Below are positions 14,001 to 24,538 of a stretch of DNA of 64,000 bases, piece after piece; within the stretch, counting starts at the first letter, position 1, and every line of letters begins with the position of its first letter. The notes under the pieces were generated by a model. The model was given only the letters and a program-made list of their open reading frames with translations. It did not search any database and was not told the origin of the DNA. The DNA is taken from assembly GCA_036874045.1 (NCBI GenBank), contig CM072338.1, positions 21,536,501 to 21,600,500 of the forward strand. Reading direction: 5' to 3'. Position numbers and translations under genes: made by a program. The stretch comes from Cymodocea nodosa. Lineage: Eukaryota; Streptophyta; Magnoliopsida; Alismatales; Cymodoceaceae.

Positions 14001-17000
14001 CACCTGTTTAGCTACATAAAGTGCATAGACAACCATACTTTCAAAACCAAACCTGTTTGGTTGACGAGCTTCCCTATTTGGTCTATCAATTGCAATACTT
14101 TTGAACAACTCACAAGGTTGCTCTTCCTCTTCGTCAACCTTTAGATCATTGTCATGAGATGTAAAGTCAACATCTCTTGGAGAAACTTCAAATTCAATCT
14201 GCTCTACCTATTCATTGTCAATATATGACCTATTGATATTAGTATTAAGAATAGAATTTTCATCAAATGTCACGCTTTTGCTAAGAATAACCTTTTGATT
14301 TAAAGGATTCCAAATTCTATATCCTTTGACACCAATACCATATCCAACAAAGATACCTTTCTTTGCCTTTAGATCTAATTTCCCTTCTTTAACATAATAG
14401 TAAGCAATACAACCAAATATTCTACAATTAGAATAATTTGTAGGTTTTCCAGACCATACCTCAACATGAATCATGCTATTAATTACACTAGAAGATTGAT
14501 TAGAAAACAAACTATATGTACTGCTTCTCCCCAAAATCTCTTCTCAAGATTAGAATTAGAGAACATACATTTGACCTTCTTTAATAGTGTGCGATTCATC
14601 CTCTCAGCAATGCCATTTTGCTGAGGTGAATCTTTGATAGTCCTATGTTATGTAATCTCAGTTTCTCTACAGAAGTCATTGAACTCATTTGAGCAAAATT
14701 GAAGACCATTATCGATCTTAAATCTCTTCAGCTTCCTTCTAGTTTGATTTTCCATCATTTTCTTCTAATCTTTGAAATTCTTAAATGCCTCATTCTTAAA
14801 TTTCATCAAGAAAATCCAGCTCATTCTAGAAAAATCATCAATAATTGAAAAAAAGTATATTGATCCTCTCAAAGTTTCAACTCTGGATGGTCTTCAACAA
14901 TCAGCATGTACATAGTTTAATGTTTTCTTAGTTGTGTGTTCTGCCTTCCCAAAATGGACCCTATGTTGTTTACCAACATACAGTGTTCACAAAAATCCAA
15001 ATTAATCAATTTATCACCATTTAAGAGTCCCCTCTTACTAAGGGTTTCCAACCCTTTCTTGCTCAGGTGTGCAAGGTGCATATGCCATAGTTTTATCTGT
15101 TTAGACAAATCTGAAGATGCAACAATAATTCTTTGTACTGTAGAGAATTGTAGAACATATAAAGAGTCATTCTTGACTCCTTTCATAACCACCAAGACTT
15201 TCTTAGAAACTTTCAATATTCCTCTACCACCACAAAATCGATAACCCTTGTTATCAAGTGTCATCAAGGATATTAGATTCTTTCCCAATTGAGGCATATG
15301 TCAAACATCATACAATGTTCTAATTGCCCCATCATGCATCTTTAAGCTGAATAGTCTCAACACCAACAGTCTTGCAAACATTATTGTTTGCCATGGAGAC
15401 ATCACCTCTATCATATTCTTTATAAGTGGTAAATCACTCCTTTATGTGACACGTGATGAGATGCATTAGAATCTAAAATCTAGCATTCAGAAGAATACTT
15501 ACAATTAGTGACTATAAAAGCCGAATCTGGTTTAGATGAAGATTCCTCTTGTGTGGTAGCAACTTTTTTTTTTTTCTTTTCTTAGGACATTTAGCTTTCC
15601 AATGGTTTGGTTCTTTACAATAGTTATAGACATCCTTCGGATTAGGGTATTTACCCTTAGATTTGTTAGCTTTCTTGCCATTCTTATCTTGGCAACTACG
15701 ATTACTAGTAGCAATAAAACCAGAGGATGTAGCATCTTCATTGGAATTAGATGTCAAATGATGGAGCGATAGAGTATGCAAACTTGACTTAACTTTCTCT
15801 AGAGTAATTGTATCCTTACCAATGACAAAAGACTAAACTAAGTTTTCATATGAGTGGGGAAGAGAAACAAGCATTAAAAGTGTTGCATCCTTATCTTCTA
15901 ATTTTACTTTAGTATTTCTTAATTCCATCAGAATAGTATTCAACTGATCTAAATGTTCCTTAAGGGACATACCTTCCTTCATTTGAAAGGAGAACAACCT
16001 TTGCTTCAAGAGTAACTTATTTATTAATGACTTAGTCATCTACAAACTTTCCAATTTTGCCTATAGCCCTTTTGCAGTTTCTTCATCAGCAACCTCTACT
16101 ATTACTTCGTCTACAAACAAAGTAAAATGATGGAGTGGGCTTTCTCATTTTGCATAGCAAGCTCAACCTTGTCCAAATCTTGAGGTGGTGGCTTCACCAC
16201 AGGCATCCATATCCCTTGTTGCTTTAATAAAGCTCTCATCTTGATCTGTCATGAGCTGAAACTATTTTTTCCTGTGAATTTGTCGATCTTGAAACTATGT
16301 GATGATATTTTCCTATATGTGAAAGAGTTGCAATCTAACCTGGTTCTGATACCAATTTGAAAGGAATTAATCTAACACAATAATAAGAAAATGCACACAT
16401 AAACAAGCATCACATAAGAGGACAAACAAATTTATGTGGTTCACCACTAGGGCTACTCCACAGGTGGGTAGTGGACAAACTTTGCACTATTAGAGATGTA
16501 GAATTACAAAGTACAGATGAAAGAGGAAACACCTTCTGTAGATTCGAGGAGAAAAACAAAACACTCACACCACAACCCCCTCAGCACCCCCTTTATATAG
16601 AATAAATTAGGTGCCAATGGAAGGTCTCAAAAATAACGAAAATGTGTGTCCAGAAATAGTAACTAATGTTATTAAAACAATGCATAATTGTCATGCGTTT
16701 CTGATTCTCTTATGTCTTTAAAAATAACAGAGAAACATCCAAACGTTTTGGATTCTGTCCCTTAACACAGAATTCAAGTCACATTAACACTAAGTATTTT
16801 GAATTCAAATGTAACAAATGATTAAGATTTTAATTTACATTAGAAATGTTGACGATTTATTTCATATTAGAGATTGTTAATGATTTTTTTTAGATTAGAG
16901 GGTGTTTTGGGTATTTCATACAAAGGATTAGTCATTTTTTTGGAGGGCGATACTTCACTTGATAACATAGATATAAGCATCCAATTACAATAAGGAGTGT

Positions 17001-20000
17001 GCATCTATGGAGACGTGGTTCCAAGTTGGTTCTAAAAGGTGCAAATGAGTCACCTATGCAAATCAGGGGTGCAAATGCAACATATCCTTGTAAAATCAGT
17101 TTTAACAATGAATATTATTGTTGAAAATAAATGCTTTTTTGCGAATGTTTTATTGAGATCATGCAAATGTTGAAAATTTTGTTTACATCAAAGAATCTAT
17201 GGTATAATTTCCTATGTCTTAGATCTGATTTGCAATATGAATGCTCCCTAATTGAAGAGTTTCTTTCAAATTTTCATAAAGGAAAAGATTAGCATCGTGT
17301 TTATGTCAGGATTTCTTTAGATAAATAATTCTTAGCAGTATATTAGGTAATCTTAAAGTAAATGATCTTGTAAATATTGTTGATCATATCTGTTAATGTA
17401 GGCAAAGTGTAGCAATTTATAACCTCACTGCCATGCCAAAATCCTGAATGTTAATTGCTTGCATCCAACAACAATATATAAAATTAAACGAACGTATCCT
17501 TCCAATGGAGCAAGAACTATAGTCTGCAAGGACATTGGATTAATATTTCACTAATTTCAATCCCACTAGGTTGCCCAGTGAGGCGGCAATAGTTGACAAC
17601 AGTAAAATGTCAATCAATACTCTGGTGCTGCACCATTCTGCCACTTACCGCACACAAAAAGTTTGACTAGCTTCTTGAATTCATTACTTTTCCTTGGAAT
17701 ACGCTCCTATTTTGTTTTTTTTAAGCCAGGTTTTTTGGATGATTTTTTCATGAAGTTAGGGACATCATATCATTTCTGTGCCATCATTCCACTGAAGATC
17801 TTGCACCAGAGTGCAATGGTTGGCCAGTTTCCCAACCCAAAAATAAGTGCCATCAGTCTTCTTCACAGGTTTGGCAGGAAGAATAGGCCAAGTGATACTC
17901 CCTTTCTTCAAAGCTTACTCAGAGTGTGTCATGACGGAGGCATTTCCATCCAAAGATGAATATGTATTTCAATGTTATTTAGTCATTACTTGAGTTGAAA
18001 ATGAATATATAAAGACATAATAATATGTTTAGAATAATGTCAAAAAAATATACTTGTATGTATAGGCGGCCAAGCTCAACACTTTGGTACTTTAGCACCT
18101 TAGTAAGTATACTTTTCCCTCGTGTTAGTGTGTTCAATGCATTCTTAGATTACCAAATATGAGAGCTGAAGCCTTCTACTTAAGCCACTAGTTATGTTTT
18201 TACATGATAATCTTTTTTCTGGATAAACAGTCCAAAAAGTGTTTCGGCTGTTGCTTAATTTTATTAAAGCTGCAAACTCTTACCCATTTGTTATGTGCTT
18301 TTATCATTGTTAGGTACATTGTGGACTGAGGGGTAGCCTTAGTCCTCCATGCAATGCTGTCGGCTTGATCGACAGATTTTGCCTTGGTGAAAGGCATCTT
18401 TATCAGCTCCCAGTATATATAAGGACAAAGGTTTTTGATACTATTTATATTTCTGATATAATTCTTTTTTTGCATTTTCTTGATCTAGCAAAACTCCTTC
18501 ATTCATCTTTACATGTAGGAATGCAGTACTAAATCTCCTGACTATGGACCTCTGCCATCGAATGCCCCTGTATGGTGTCCTGCTCCGTTTGACCCTGAAG
18601 GTATTCTGAGGTTTGTTGATAAACATCCATCTTAAATCTTGATTACCGTGCCTGCTATGCACTTTGACTAGATACTTTCAGCTCAGAGGGTTTCTTATAT
18701 CAAGGTAGAGATGGACCAGGCTTGATTGGTGATATTGACTGCTAGTCCTAATTCATTATGACTTCGGTAAACTGGTACCTTGGTCTGCTGGCCTTGTCAC
18801 CAGTATCACTGGTTGGATTTACCTAGCTTAGGTTGCTTGCGAGGTTCTAGATTTGTTTCTGTTTCCCTGGTTGAGTACAGGCAGGGTAGAAAATGGACCA
18901 GTCTTCCTAATTCATAATGCCTTGGCCAAACTATATTCCCTAAGTTTCCTAGTCACCAGTATGCCTGGCTGAGCTTTCTTAGAAGGTTTTAGGTTTGCTC
19001 TATTTTCTTGGGCTATGAACTGGATCTGGGTCCATTTTACTTTCAGACCTTCATCAAGTCCTTTAGTCGATAACCATTGATCTGTTGCTGAAAAATATTT
19101 TATAAATATTATCAAATGGCTACTAATTTTTTTAGGATTACTAGTGCAAATCCCTATGCTAAGCACATGCAATCAATATGTTGAATCTCTTGATAATTGG
19201 GAGGATCAATGTTCCAATCAAAGAATCAATGCACTAACCATGCTGTGTGTCCTTTTGTTCCCAAGTTCGATATAGCGATTTCTATTGATATGCTGAACTA
19301 CTCTTGGAAAAGGGAAATGATGTACTGACCCACTTTTCGTACCTGGATTCCACACTTTGTCAAATTTTGAGCCTATGAAATAATCGGTATACTGATCCCT
19401 TATCAATGTGTGTGTGTGATTATTTTACATTTTTTAAATTATTGATGATGATTTTTCTATTAATTTGGGTTTATTCTCATTTGATTTTTTTTTTTGACAA
19501 AGACCTTGTATCATGAAGATATAAATTTTATTAACTCAACAAAATCTCATTCTAGTTATACGCTACAATTGGATTGTTTGATTGGTTTGTAATTTTAAGA
19601 ATTAGATTATGTCATGTGACTCTTATTTAGAAATGAATCATTAATTCAAGTTTGCTATAGTGTTTTTCATGTTCATGTATGATATTGAATCTTTTTTTAT
19701 ATTATTTTGTTTAGGTTAGAGAAATTTTGTCTTTTGGAAGCAAGGAGGATTTTTATTTAACTAGTTTAAACCCATGTGCTAAGCATGGGTGAAATATGTA
19801 ATCTAACATATAAAAGTAATATGGATAATTTGATAAAAATGATACAACAAATCTGTAATTACAAAATATAAAAATAACATAAAAAATTATTGAAATAAAT
19901 ATGAAAAACTAATATTCACAAAGGATAGAATTAAGTTGTGAAAATAACATACGTATTTGTAAAAATAACATGATAATATTGCCAAAGTAATATAGACATG

Positions 20001-23000
20001 TGAAAGAAAGAAGGATTTGAAGTAATATATAATATAATATGATATTTTATTTAATGAAAGGTATTTTGGGAAACTGAAAAAGTCAGAATCACATCTTTTT
20101 TTTTATATAAGAGTATAAAACTATGGATAAATTACAAAATTGCTTTATGTTTGGGAACAACATATTTGGCATTCACTTATTTAAATAGAGAAAAAACTGA
20201 TACTGTTATGGTCATCACCGTGTCAATGGAATTACATGGCGACAATGAAGTAAAAATGACCACCGTTTTTGAAAAATTTATGCCTTAACCATCTGACTGG
20301 GAGAATGAGGGAGAATGAAATGCTTCCCCTTGTGGATGGAGAGTATTGACCATGAGAGCATGTTTGAATATTTCTTTGTTCTATGGGCAATACTCTTAAT
20401 TAATATTCGTATTAGTCATTGTACATCAACACTAAATTTTATTTGATAGCTTTTCCCTTATCTATCAGGACATGTATGTAAGATATCAGATTAGTTTTCA
20501 TTTGGGGAATTCTAGCATATTTTATAATAGGATAAATATTAAAATAACATTGCAAGATTAAGTGCAACTTAATTGCACCCTTCCTGCTGGCTGCTGTATG
20601 GGTGGGTTGTCCCTTTCCTCCCTGAAACACCACTCTATGATCTACCTTAAACGAAATAAAAAATTCCCACTTGTTAGCACATGTCTGTGTAGAAGTCCTT
20701 GATGTTTATCTGCTATTTTCTACGCAAATTTATCTGGCTAGCTTGATACAATGTTGTAAAAAATGGAAAATGGACATTATATGGATTGAAAATTAAATTT
20801 TTTTTTTAAAAGTGGAGGTTTGAATGAAGTATTTTGAAAAATGCAAAATAAACAAATAAATAAATATAAACATACATACACATAATTGTTGCTATTATTG
20901 ATTGGATAAAAAATTTTAAGTCAATCACATAAAATATAATCCAAAAGTTTGAATACGTGTAACAATTAAGAACAAATATTTAAAGAAATACAATAAAAGT
21001 ATTTAATAATTAATGCTAAAATTTTGTCAACGATAGAAACTCAGAAAAGTAAAATCCAGAAAATAAAAAAAGTTATTTAAATGGCCAAAAATGGGGAAAC
21101 TGCTGTTATTCCTTAAAAAGGGGAAATGGTGGGTTTTTTAAACCTTTTCCTTTTTTAAAAAAAATAAATATTTTGGGATAAAAAAGTTTAAAATGGAATT
21201 TTGGCATTTAAGTGATCGTTTTTTTATTATTTTTGTTATGATTTAGATTGTCATTTTTCTTACAAAAAAGCTAATTCTTTTGTTTGGTCTATACTCAGTT
21301 CTGTTACAGCATCTGTAACATGCTTTCTTGGGATGCATACTGGACACTTGATTGTGCATTTGAAGGTATAACACATTTTCTCATAAACCAAGTACAAATA
21401 AAAGGGCAACAATTGATGGTTTGATCGATAACTTAATGTCATTCTGATTTTGAATTAATAAAATAAGCAAAATCTGCAAAACTTTTGGGCCTTTGCTATT
21501 TTGCATTGAATTTTGTTACAATGTTTTTAGATGTATGGTACTGTCCATTTATGGGCTTGTTTCCTATATAGAATGACACGAAAAGACTGCTTCTGTGGCT
21601 AATTTCTTCTTTGCTATTGCTACTTGCTGGATACGCTATGGCAGCTGTAGGTATAATAAGTGTTGAATTGCTTTCTATATTTTCTTGTTACAGAAACTAT
21701 AAGAACTACATGCATGTAATGTACATGATAAACTTTTCTATTAAGGTATGCCTCTGAGCAAACCATTGTACACTGTGAGTTATATGTTGGTGGCAGCAGG
21801 GCTCTCTGCACTTCTTTTGGCGTTGATTCATCTAATGGTAAGATCAAGCTCCTGCTAAAGTTATTATTAGTTCTTGTAGTGTAAGTGTAGAACGCAAATA
21901 TTTCAGTGTGGTAATCAATGTTTCTGCATTTTACATGAGTATATGTGGTGCCAAGCACCAACATGCCCGCAGGCTTCAGGTAACCTTTTTCTTAGTGTTT
22001 TTCAATAAAATGGTTATTTAAGTCTATACTTTATGTCATTCGGATGTCAGACTTATTTCAGTAAAATCCCTGACTAAATTAGTTGAAAATTAATGGTACA
22101 GTTTCAGTAACACTTGCATCATTTGGATCACAAGGGCTATTGCGTTTTTCATTGAAAGCTAACCATGTAAACCTACTATTTGATAATTTTGTTAAAAATA
22201 AAAATAGAGTTTATGCACTCCTAGTCTCCTATATCAGCAATGATGTCCTATTTTATGTATTTTCCAATAAATGATAAAGTTACTTTCAAATTCTAATTGA
22301 AGTGAAAATCATGTGTATATCAGAAGCACACAACCTTATGGCATGAAGTTTCTTATTGCTATGATTCTTTTGCCAAAAGCTATATTTGTCCTATTTTTCC
22401 ACTGAACATTTGTAATGATCTCAACAAGCTTGACCATCATGACATTGAGGTAAAGAAAACTTTGGTAGACATTGTCCACAACAAAACCATAGTGAACAGA
22501 AACGAGTGAGTTAAAAAAAGGAACAGAAACAAGCTGTCTCACAAATGCAACTGTCTAGGCATTGCAAACATTAATAGACAGAGTTCCACAATGGAACCAA
22601 ACATCACTAATAAAACCAAATAAAATAGCAAGATAGATGGCCATCAGGACCCCAGTCTAAAAGTGTGAGTGTACATCACCTCCATCATCCAGAAAATTAA
22701 CTTTTACCCTGCCGTAGAAAACAATACAGTAGAAAATTTAGATTGGAGATAGAACAGTAGAAAATGAACAACTAAAGTGAAATATAAACATAAAGCAATA
22801 AGCAACGTGATTGAACAATATAGTACAATGAAGTAGAACACCAACTGTCATCAAACCATCAAAACATATAAGCTATATAAGACACTCATGATATCAATCA
22901 AACACATGAAAAGCTCATGTGATACTTGTGTTTTCATTAATCCTTCATTAAAGGTAAAAAATAATGAAAATAAAGAAACATCATTTCATTCATTCATTTA

Positions 23001-23291
23001 GCAATTATCCCTTAAGATTACCCACTATTAACACATACATGATCTTCCACTAGCGTATATCTACCCTTATTTCCCATATGACTTGATAAAATATTAAAAA
23101 TTCATTTGTAGTTTCATTAGTGAGGGTTTATACTCCTGTCTTGAACATTCATCATACAAGATCTGAATCAATAAACTTATCTCTCTACTACACCTAAGCA
23201 CCTGCATAAGCACCTAGGCTTGACTTGATCATGTCCTTGGAAGTTCGCCCTCATCTTGTTTTAATTAAGTAAACTTTTTACCGGATCCATT

Positions 23292-23326
<35 letters not shown>

Positions 23327-24538
23327 TTAGAGAGAGAGAGAGAGAATACATATGAATATACTGCAGTTGATGTGAAGTCCCTGACAGATGCCATGTCATC
23401 ATAAATCAAGGATAATGCTGTGTTACGTGTTGCATTAGATGTCATGTCATTCGAGTGGCACTTCAGCTGTCACATGGTAGTCCATGTTGGCTTCCATGCT
23501 GGTGTCGTAAGGATTGGTATCAGAAATGGTGTTCACGAAACATTTTTCTGATAAAAAGTTGTAATCAAACCATAAGAATGCCCATGTTTAAGTGTCCTGT
23601 CATCATTTTGTTGTTGCCTGCCTTAGTTTGTTGTGCTTTATAACAAAAACCATTCCTAAAGAATTAAAAGCACTTTTACATGAACATTTATACATGTTAA
23701 TATGGTACTCCTCTCCATATAAATCTTCATAATATATGATCAAGCTTTCCTATAAAATAAGATCAAGTTTCCATAGAAGTCACGTCCATTAAACAATTGG
23801 CATGGTCTTTGTTTTAATGACGTAGTTCATTATGATGTTCTATATATCCCACAGTATAATTATCACAGAATTTTCTTTAGGCATCTGCTATTTTAGAACA
23901 ACTGACTTCACATTAGTAGGATTAGATATTGATTGATTGTCGTAATTGTTGTTTTGTATCTTCCATTTTAGAACATAAATATTGTTTCAATGCAGGTTGA
24001 TGTCAAGAATTTCAGACGACCCACAATTTTATTTCAGTGGATGGGAATGAATGCGTTAATCGTGTATGCTTTGGCTGCTTGTGAGGTTTTCCCAGCGGCT
24101 ATTCAAGGATTCTATTGGCGTGACCCGGCAAACAACTTGGTATGTATACTTAGTCCGAAAGTTTCCACGACGTATCTATCGTTTTCAAGATTAATTAGAT
24201 ATCCATACTGCATTACTTCTGGGAATGTAACATTGCAAGTTCTTGGTGCATTTGTTATACAATCAACAAGATGCGACTGACCTCCAAATGATGTAAAGAC
24301 GTCAGAACCATTAAATTTCTTATTGATTTTTTTGATTATGTGCCTGCCTGAACCATACCAAAGTTCTCACTGGGGCTTCTGGACCATTACTTTGCAGGTG
24401 AATGTGACGGAATCGACATTACAGGCCGTTCTTCATTCTAAAAGTTGGGGCACGATGGCTTTCGTCCTGCTGGAGATAATGTTCTGGTGCCTTTTTTCTG
24501 GATTTCTCGATAAAAAAGGGATATACGTTAAGCTGTAG
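2017..24538 (+). CDS. Heparan-alpha-glucosaminide N-acetyltransferase-like membrane protein (5' truncated)
   Basis: Ten exons join in one frame: 2017-2093, 5869-5975, 10120-10219, 18314-18430, 18519-18610, 21299-21365, 21572-21650, 21746-21837, 23996-24139 and 24398-24538 (TAG). All have GT..AG borders and the phases agree, giving 337 residues in the window. The product matches the plant HGSNAT-like family from the conserved GYFHGRNDLTYGVD and RIAIGYFMAAVSEIWLV segments, through a loop with PCNAVG and APFDPEGIL, to the C-terminal GIYVKL. At least six hydrophobic segments are visible, fitting a multi-pass membrane protein. In the animal enzyme, acetyl groups from acetyl-CoA are moved across the lysosomal membrane to heparan sulfate. 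Plants lack that substrate, so the real substrate is unknown. The N-terminal part, which holds the animal active-site histidine, lies upstream of the window. Introns reach 8.1 kb because of nested transposons. Confidence 0.9.
2334..3072 (+). mobile_element. RTE-type LINE relic, reverse transcriptase C-terminus
   Basis: This relic lies in intron 1 of the HGSNAT-like gene (numbering from the first visible exon). It reads, with stops and frameshifts, like the end of the plant RTE-clade LINE polymerase. Visible pieces in order are LVDESKSE..KLELWRDF, SRSKTEYIKY, LFKYLGSIINGKGEIIEDI, SCDRRIFLKLKGKLYK, and EENQLKWFGHIFRK-like residues, ending with WKKKIHVVDP. The family normally shows KTEYM, YLGSII, CDRRIPxxLKGKFY and RWFGH at these points. 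The longest intact piece is 2411-2593. Extensive decay makes this an old, immobile copy. Confidence 0.65.
8080..8640 (+). mobile_element. L1-type LINE relic, zinc-binding reverse-transcriptase tail
   Basis: This lies in the intron between the exons ending at 5975 and starting at 10120. The plus strand reads FGEDETVKHLFLVCFYTYKVWRMIW at about 8313-8390, in pieces. That fits the zf-RVT domain of plant L1 elements (CxxCGEDETxxHLFxxCxxxxxVW). It is followed by a tryptophan- and arginine-rich tail (SRCQNNIVRMHSRRCWEQKAF). Sequence from about 7300 may belong to the same insertion, but I could not anchor motifs there. No intact frame survives. Confidence 0.45.
11020..11670 (+). mobile_element. L1-type LINE relic, reverse transcriptase core
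   Basis: This lies in the 8.1-kb intron after the exon ending at 10219. In shifting plus-strand frames it reads like the middle of a plant L1 reverse transcriptase. There is a piece IVPHIYNVQLWCF (usual SHLQYADDTLxF), then SRVKVHFHKCSAIGI (usual SGLKVNFHKSxLIGI). Next come LPLTWKGTDTNDWKLVIG and a FALAGHLLSFGEKWILI segment (usual LAGWKGKLLSxGGRLxLI). The catalytic YADD aspartates are lost. It is a dead copy, separate from the relic at 8080-8640 because a host exon lies between them. Confidence 0.55.
12184..12609 (-). repeat. 3' LTR of the intronic Copia element
   Basis: This is a 426-bp LTR ending in TG..CA when read on either strand. It matches the copy at 16358-16789 from end to end. The polypurine tract lies directly beyond 12609 on the plus-strand map (AATCTCCACCTTG read from plus), which fixes it as the 3' LTR. 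A TATATAGAATAAA-like stretch near 12406-12418 is shared by both copies and may be the element's TATA region on the opposite strand. Confidence 0.93.
12900..14108 (-). pseudogene. Copia pol remnant: reverse transcriptase and RNase H
   Basis: On the minus strand the RT domain begins with MNEEKEFLQRNQTWELV, the usual start of Copia RT, inside an 88-codon open piece at 13842-14108. Decayed RT follows, with QLIAKGYNQQE, LDVKITFLHEELEEEI and FLYGL segments. RNase H pieces include a KHIEIxxHF-like stretch near 12780-12830. The usual YVDD catalytic site region is interrupted by stop codons. The order and spacing match Tork/Tos17-like Copia elements in general; I do not assign a lineage. Confidence 0.8.
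14208..15297 (-). pseudogene. Copia pol remnant: GAG-pre-integrase and integrase
   Basis: The minus strand at 14917-15297 holds a 126-codon piece. It carries the GAG-pre-integrase signature LWHMHLAHLSKKGLETL and the start of the zinc-binding end of integrase (FCEHCMLV; the second C of HHCC is intact). The catalytic core follows with stops, including the typical QQNGIAERMNRTL segment near 14610. The segment at 14208-14534 holds the post-core part FGCIAYYYVKEGKLDLKAK, followed by the GIFVGYG motif found in all Copia integrases. It is non-functional. Confidence 0.85.
15512..16330 (-). pseudogene. Copia gag remnant with CCHC zinc knuckle
   Basis: The minus-strand gag remnant has a UBN2-type capsid segment at 15833-16039, with KEHLDQLNTILMELRNTKVK followed by LVSLPHSYENLV. 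A nucleocapsid at 15512-15781 carries a zinc knuckle written CKEPNHWKAKC, which has lost the usual first cysteine (YNYCKEPNHWKAKC has Y where a C is expected). Basic lysine runs follow the knuckle. The pieces are separated by stops. Between the gag start and the 5' LTR lies the primer-binding site at about 16342-16354. Confidence 0.8.
16358..16789 (-). repeat. 5' LTR of the intronic Copia element
   Basis: This 432-bp LTR pairs with 12184-12609. Read on the minus strand it begins TGTTAATGTG and ends CTTTCA. It is followed inward by a primer-binding site that pairs with initiator tRNA-Met. The CTAAG target duplication follows at 16790-16794. Confidence 0.93.
19761..20119 (-). mobile_element. 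Short non-autonomous Helitron-like element
   Basis: On the minus strand the right end shows a hairpin (CCCATG..CATGGG, 19771-19789) about 7 bases before a terminal CTAG (19761-19764). The next base is T. This is the standard Helitron 3' structure, which inserts between A and T. The left end reads TTTATACTCTTATATAA, close to the common plant Helitron start TCTATACTCTTATATAA with the terminal TC decayed. The body of about 360 bp is AT-rich and has no coding capacity. It lies in the intron between exons 18519-18610 and 21299-21365. Confidence 0.55.
23291..23346. repeat. Compound microsatellite (TA)n(TG)n(AG)n
   Basis: Three adjoining dinucleotide runs, TA then TG then AG, make a compound simple-sequence repeat in the intron before the penultimate exon of the HGSNAT-like gene. 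Such runs usually vary in length between individuals. Confidence 0.95.

Larger units (their letters stand above)
12184..16789 (-). mobile_element. Complete but inactive Copia LTR retrotransposon
   Basis: The element is 4,606 bp on the minus strand, antisense to the host gene in its largest intron. The 5' LTR is 16358-16789 and the 3' LTR 12184-12609. Both carry TG..CA ends and are flanked by the identical target duplication CTAAG at 12179-12183 and 16790-16794. A primer-binding site complementary to initiator tRNA-Met (TGGTATCAGAAC) abuts the 5' LTR, and a purine tract (AAGGTGGAGAT) abuts the 3' LTR. Gene order gag, protease, integrase, RT, RNase H is that of Copia. The frame is broken by many stops and shifts. 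The two LTRs differ at well over a tenth of positions, including a short indel, so the insertion is old. Confidence 0.95.

Noticed and set aside
17663-17959. 98-codon ORF in the intron before the exon at 18314
   Set aside because: Neither strand shows a host or transposon motif that I can name; treated as intron sequence.
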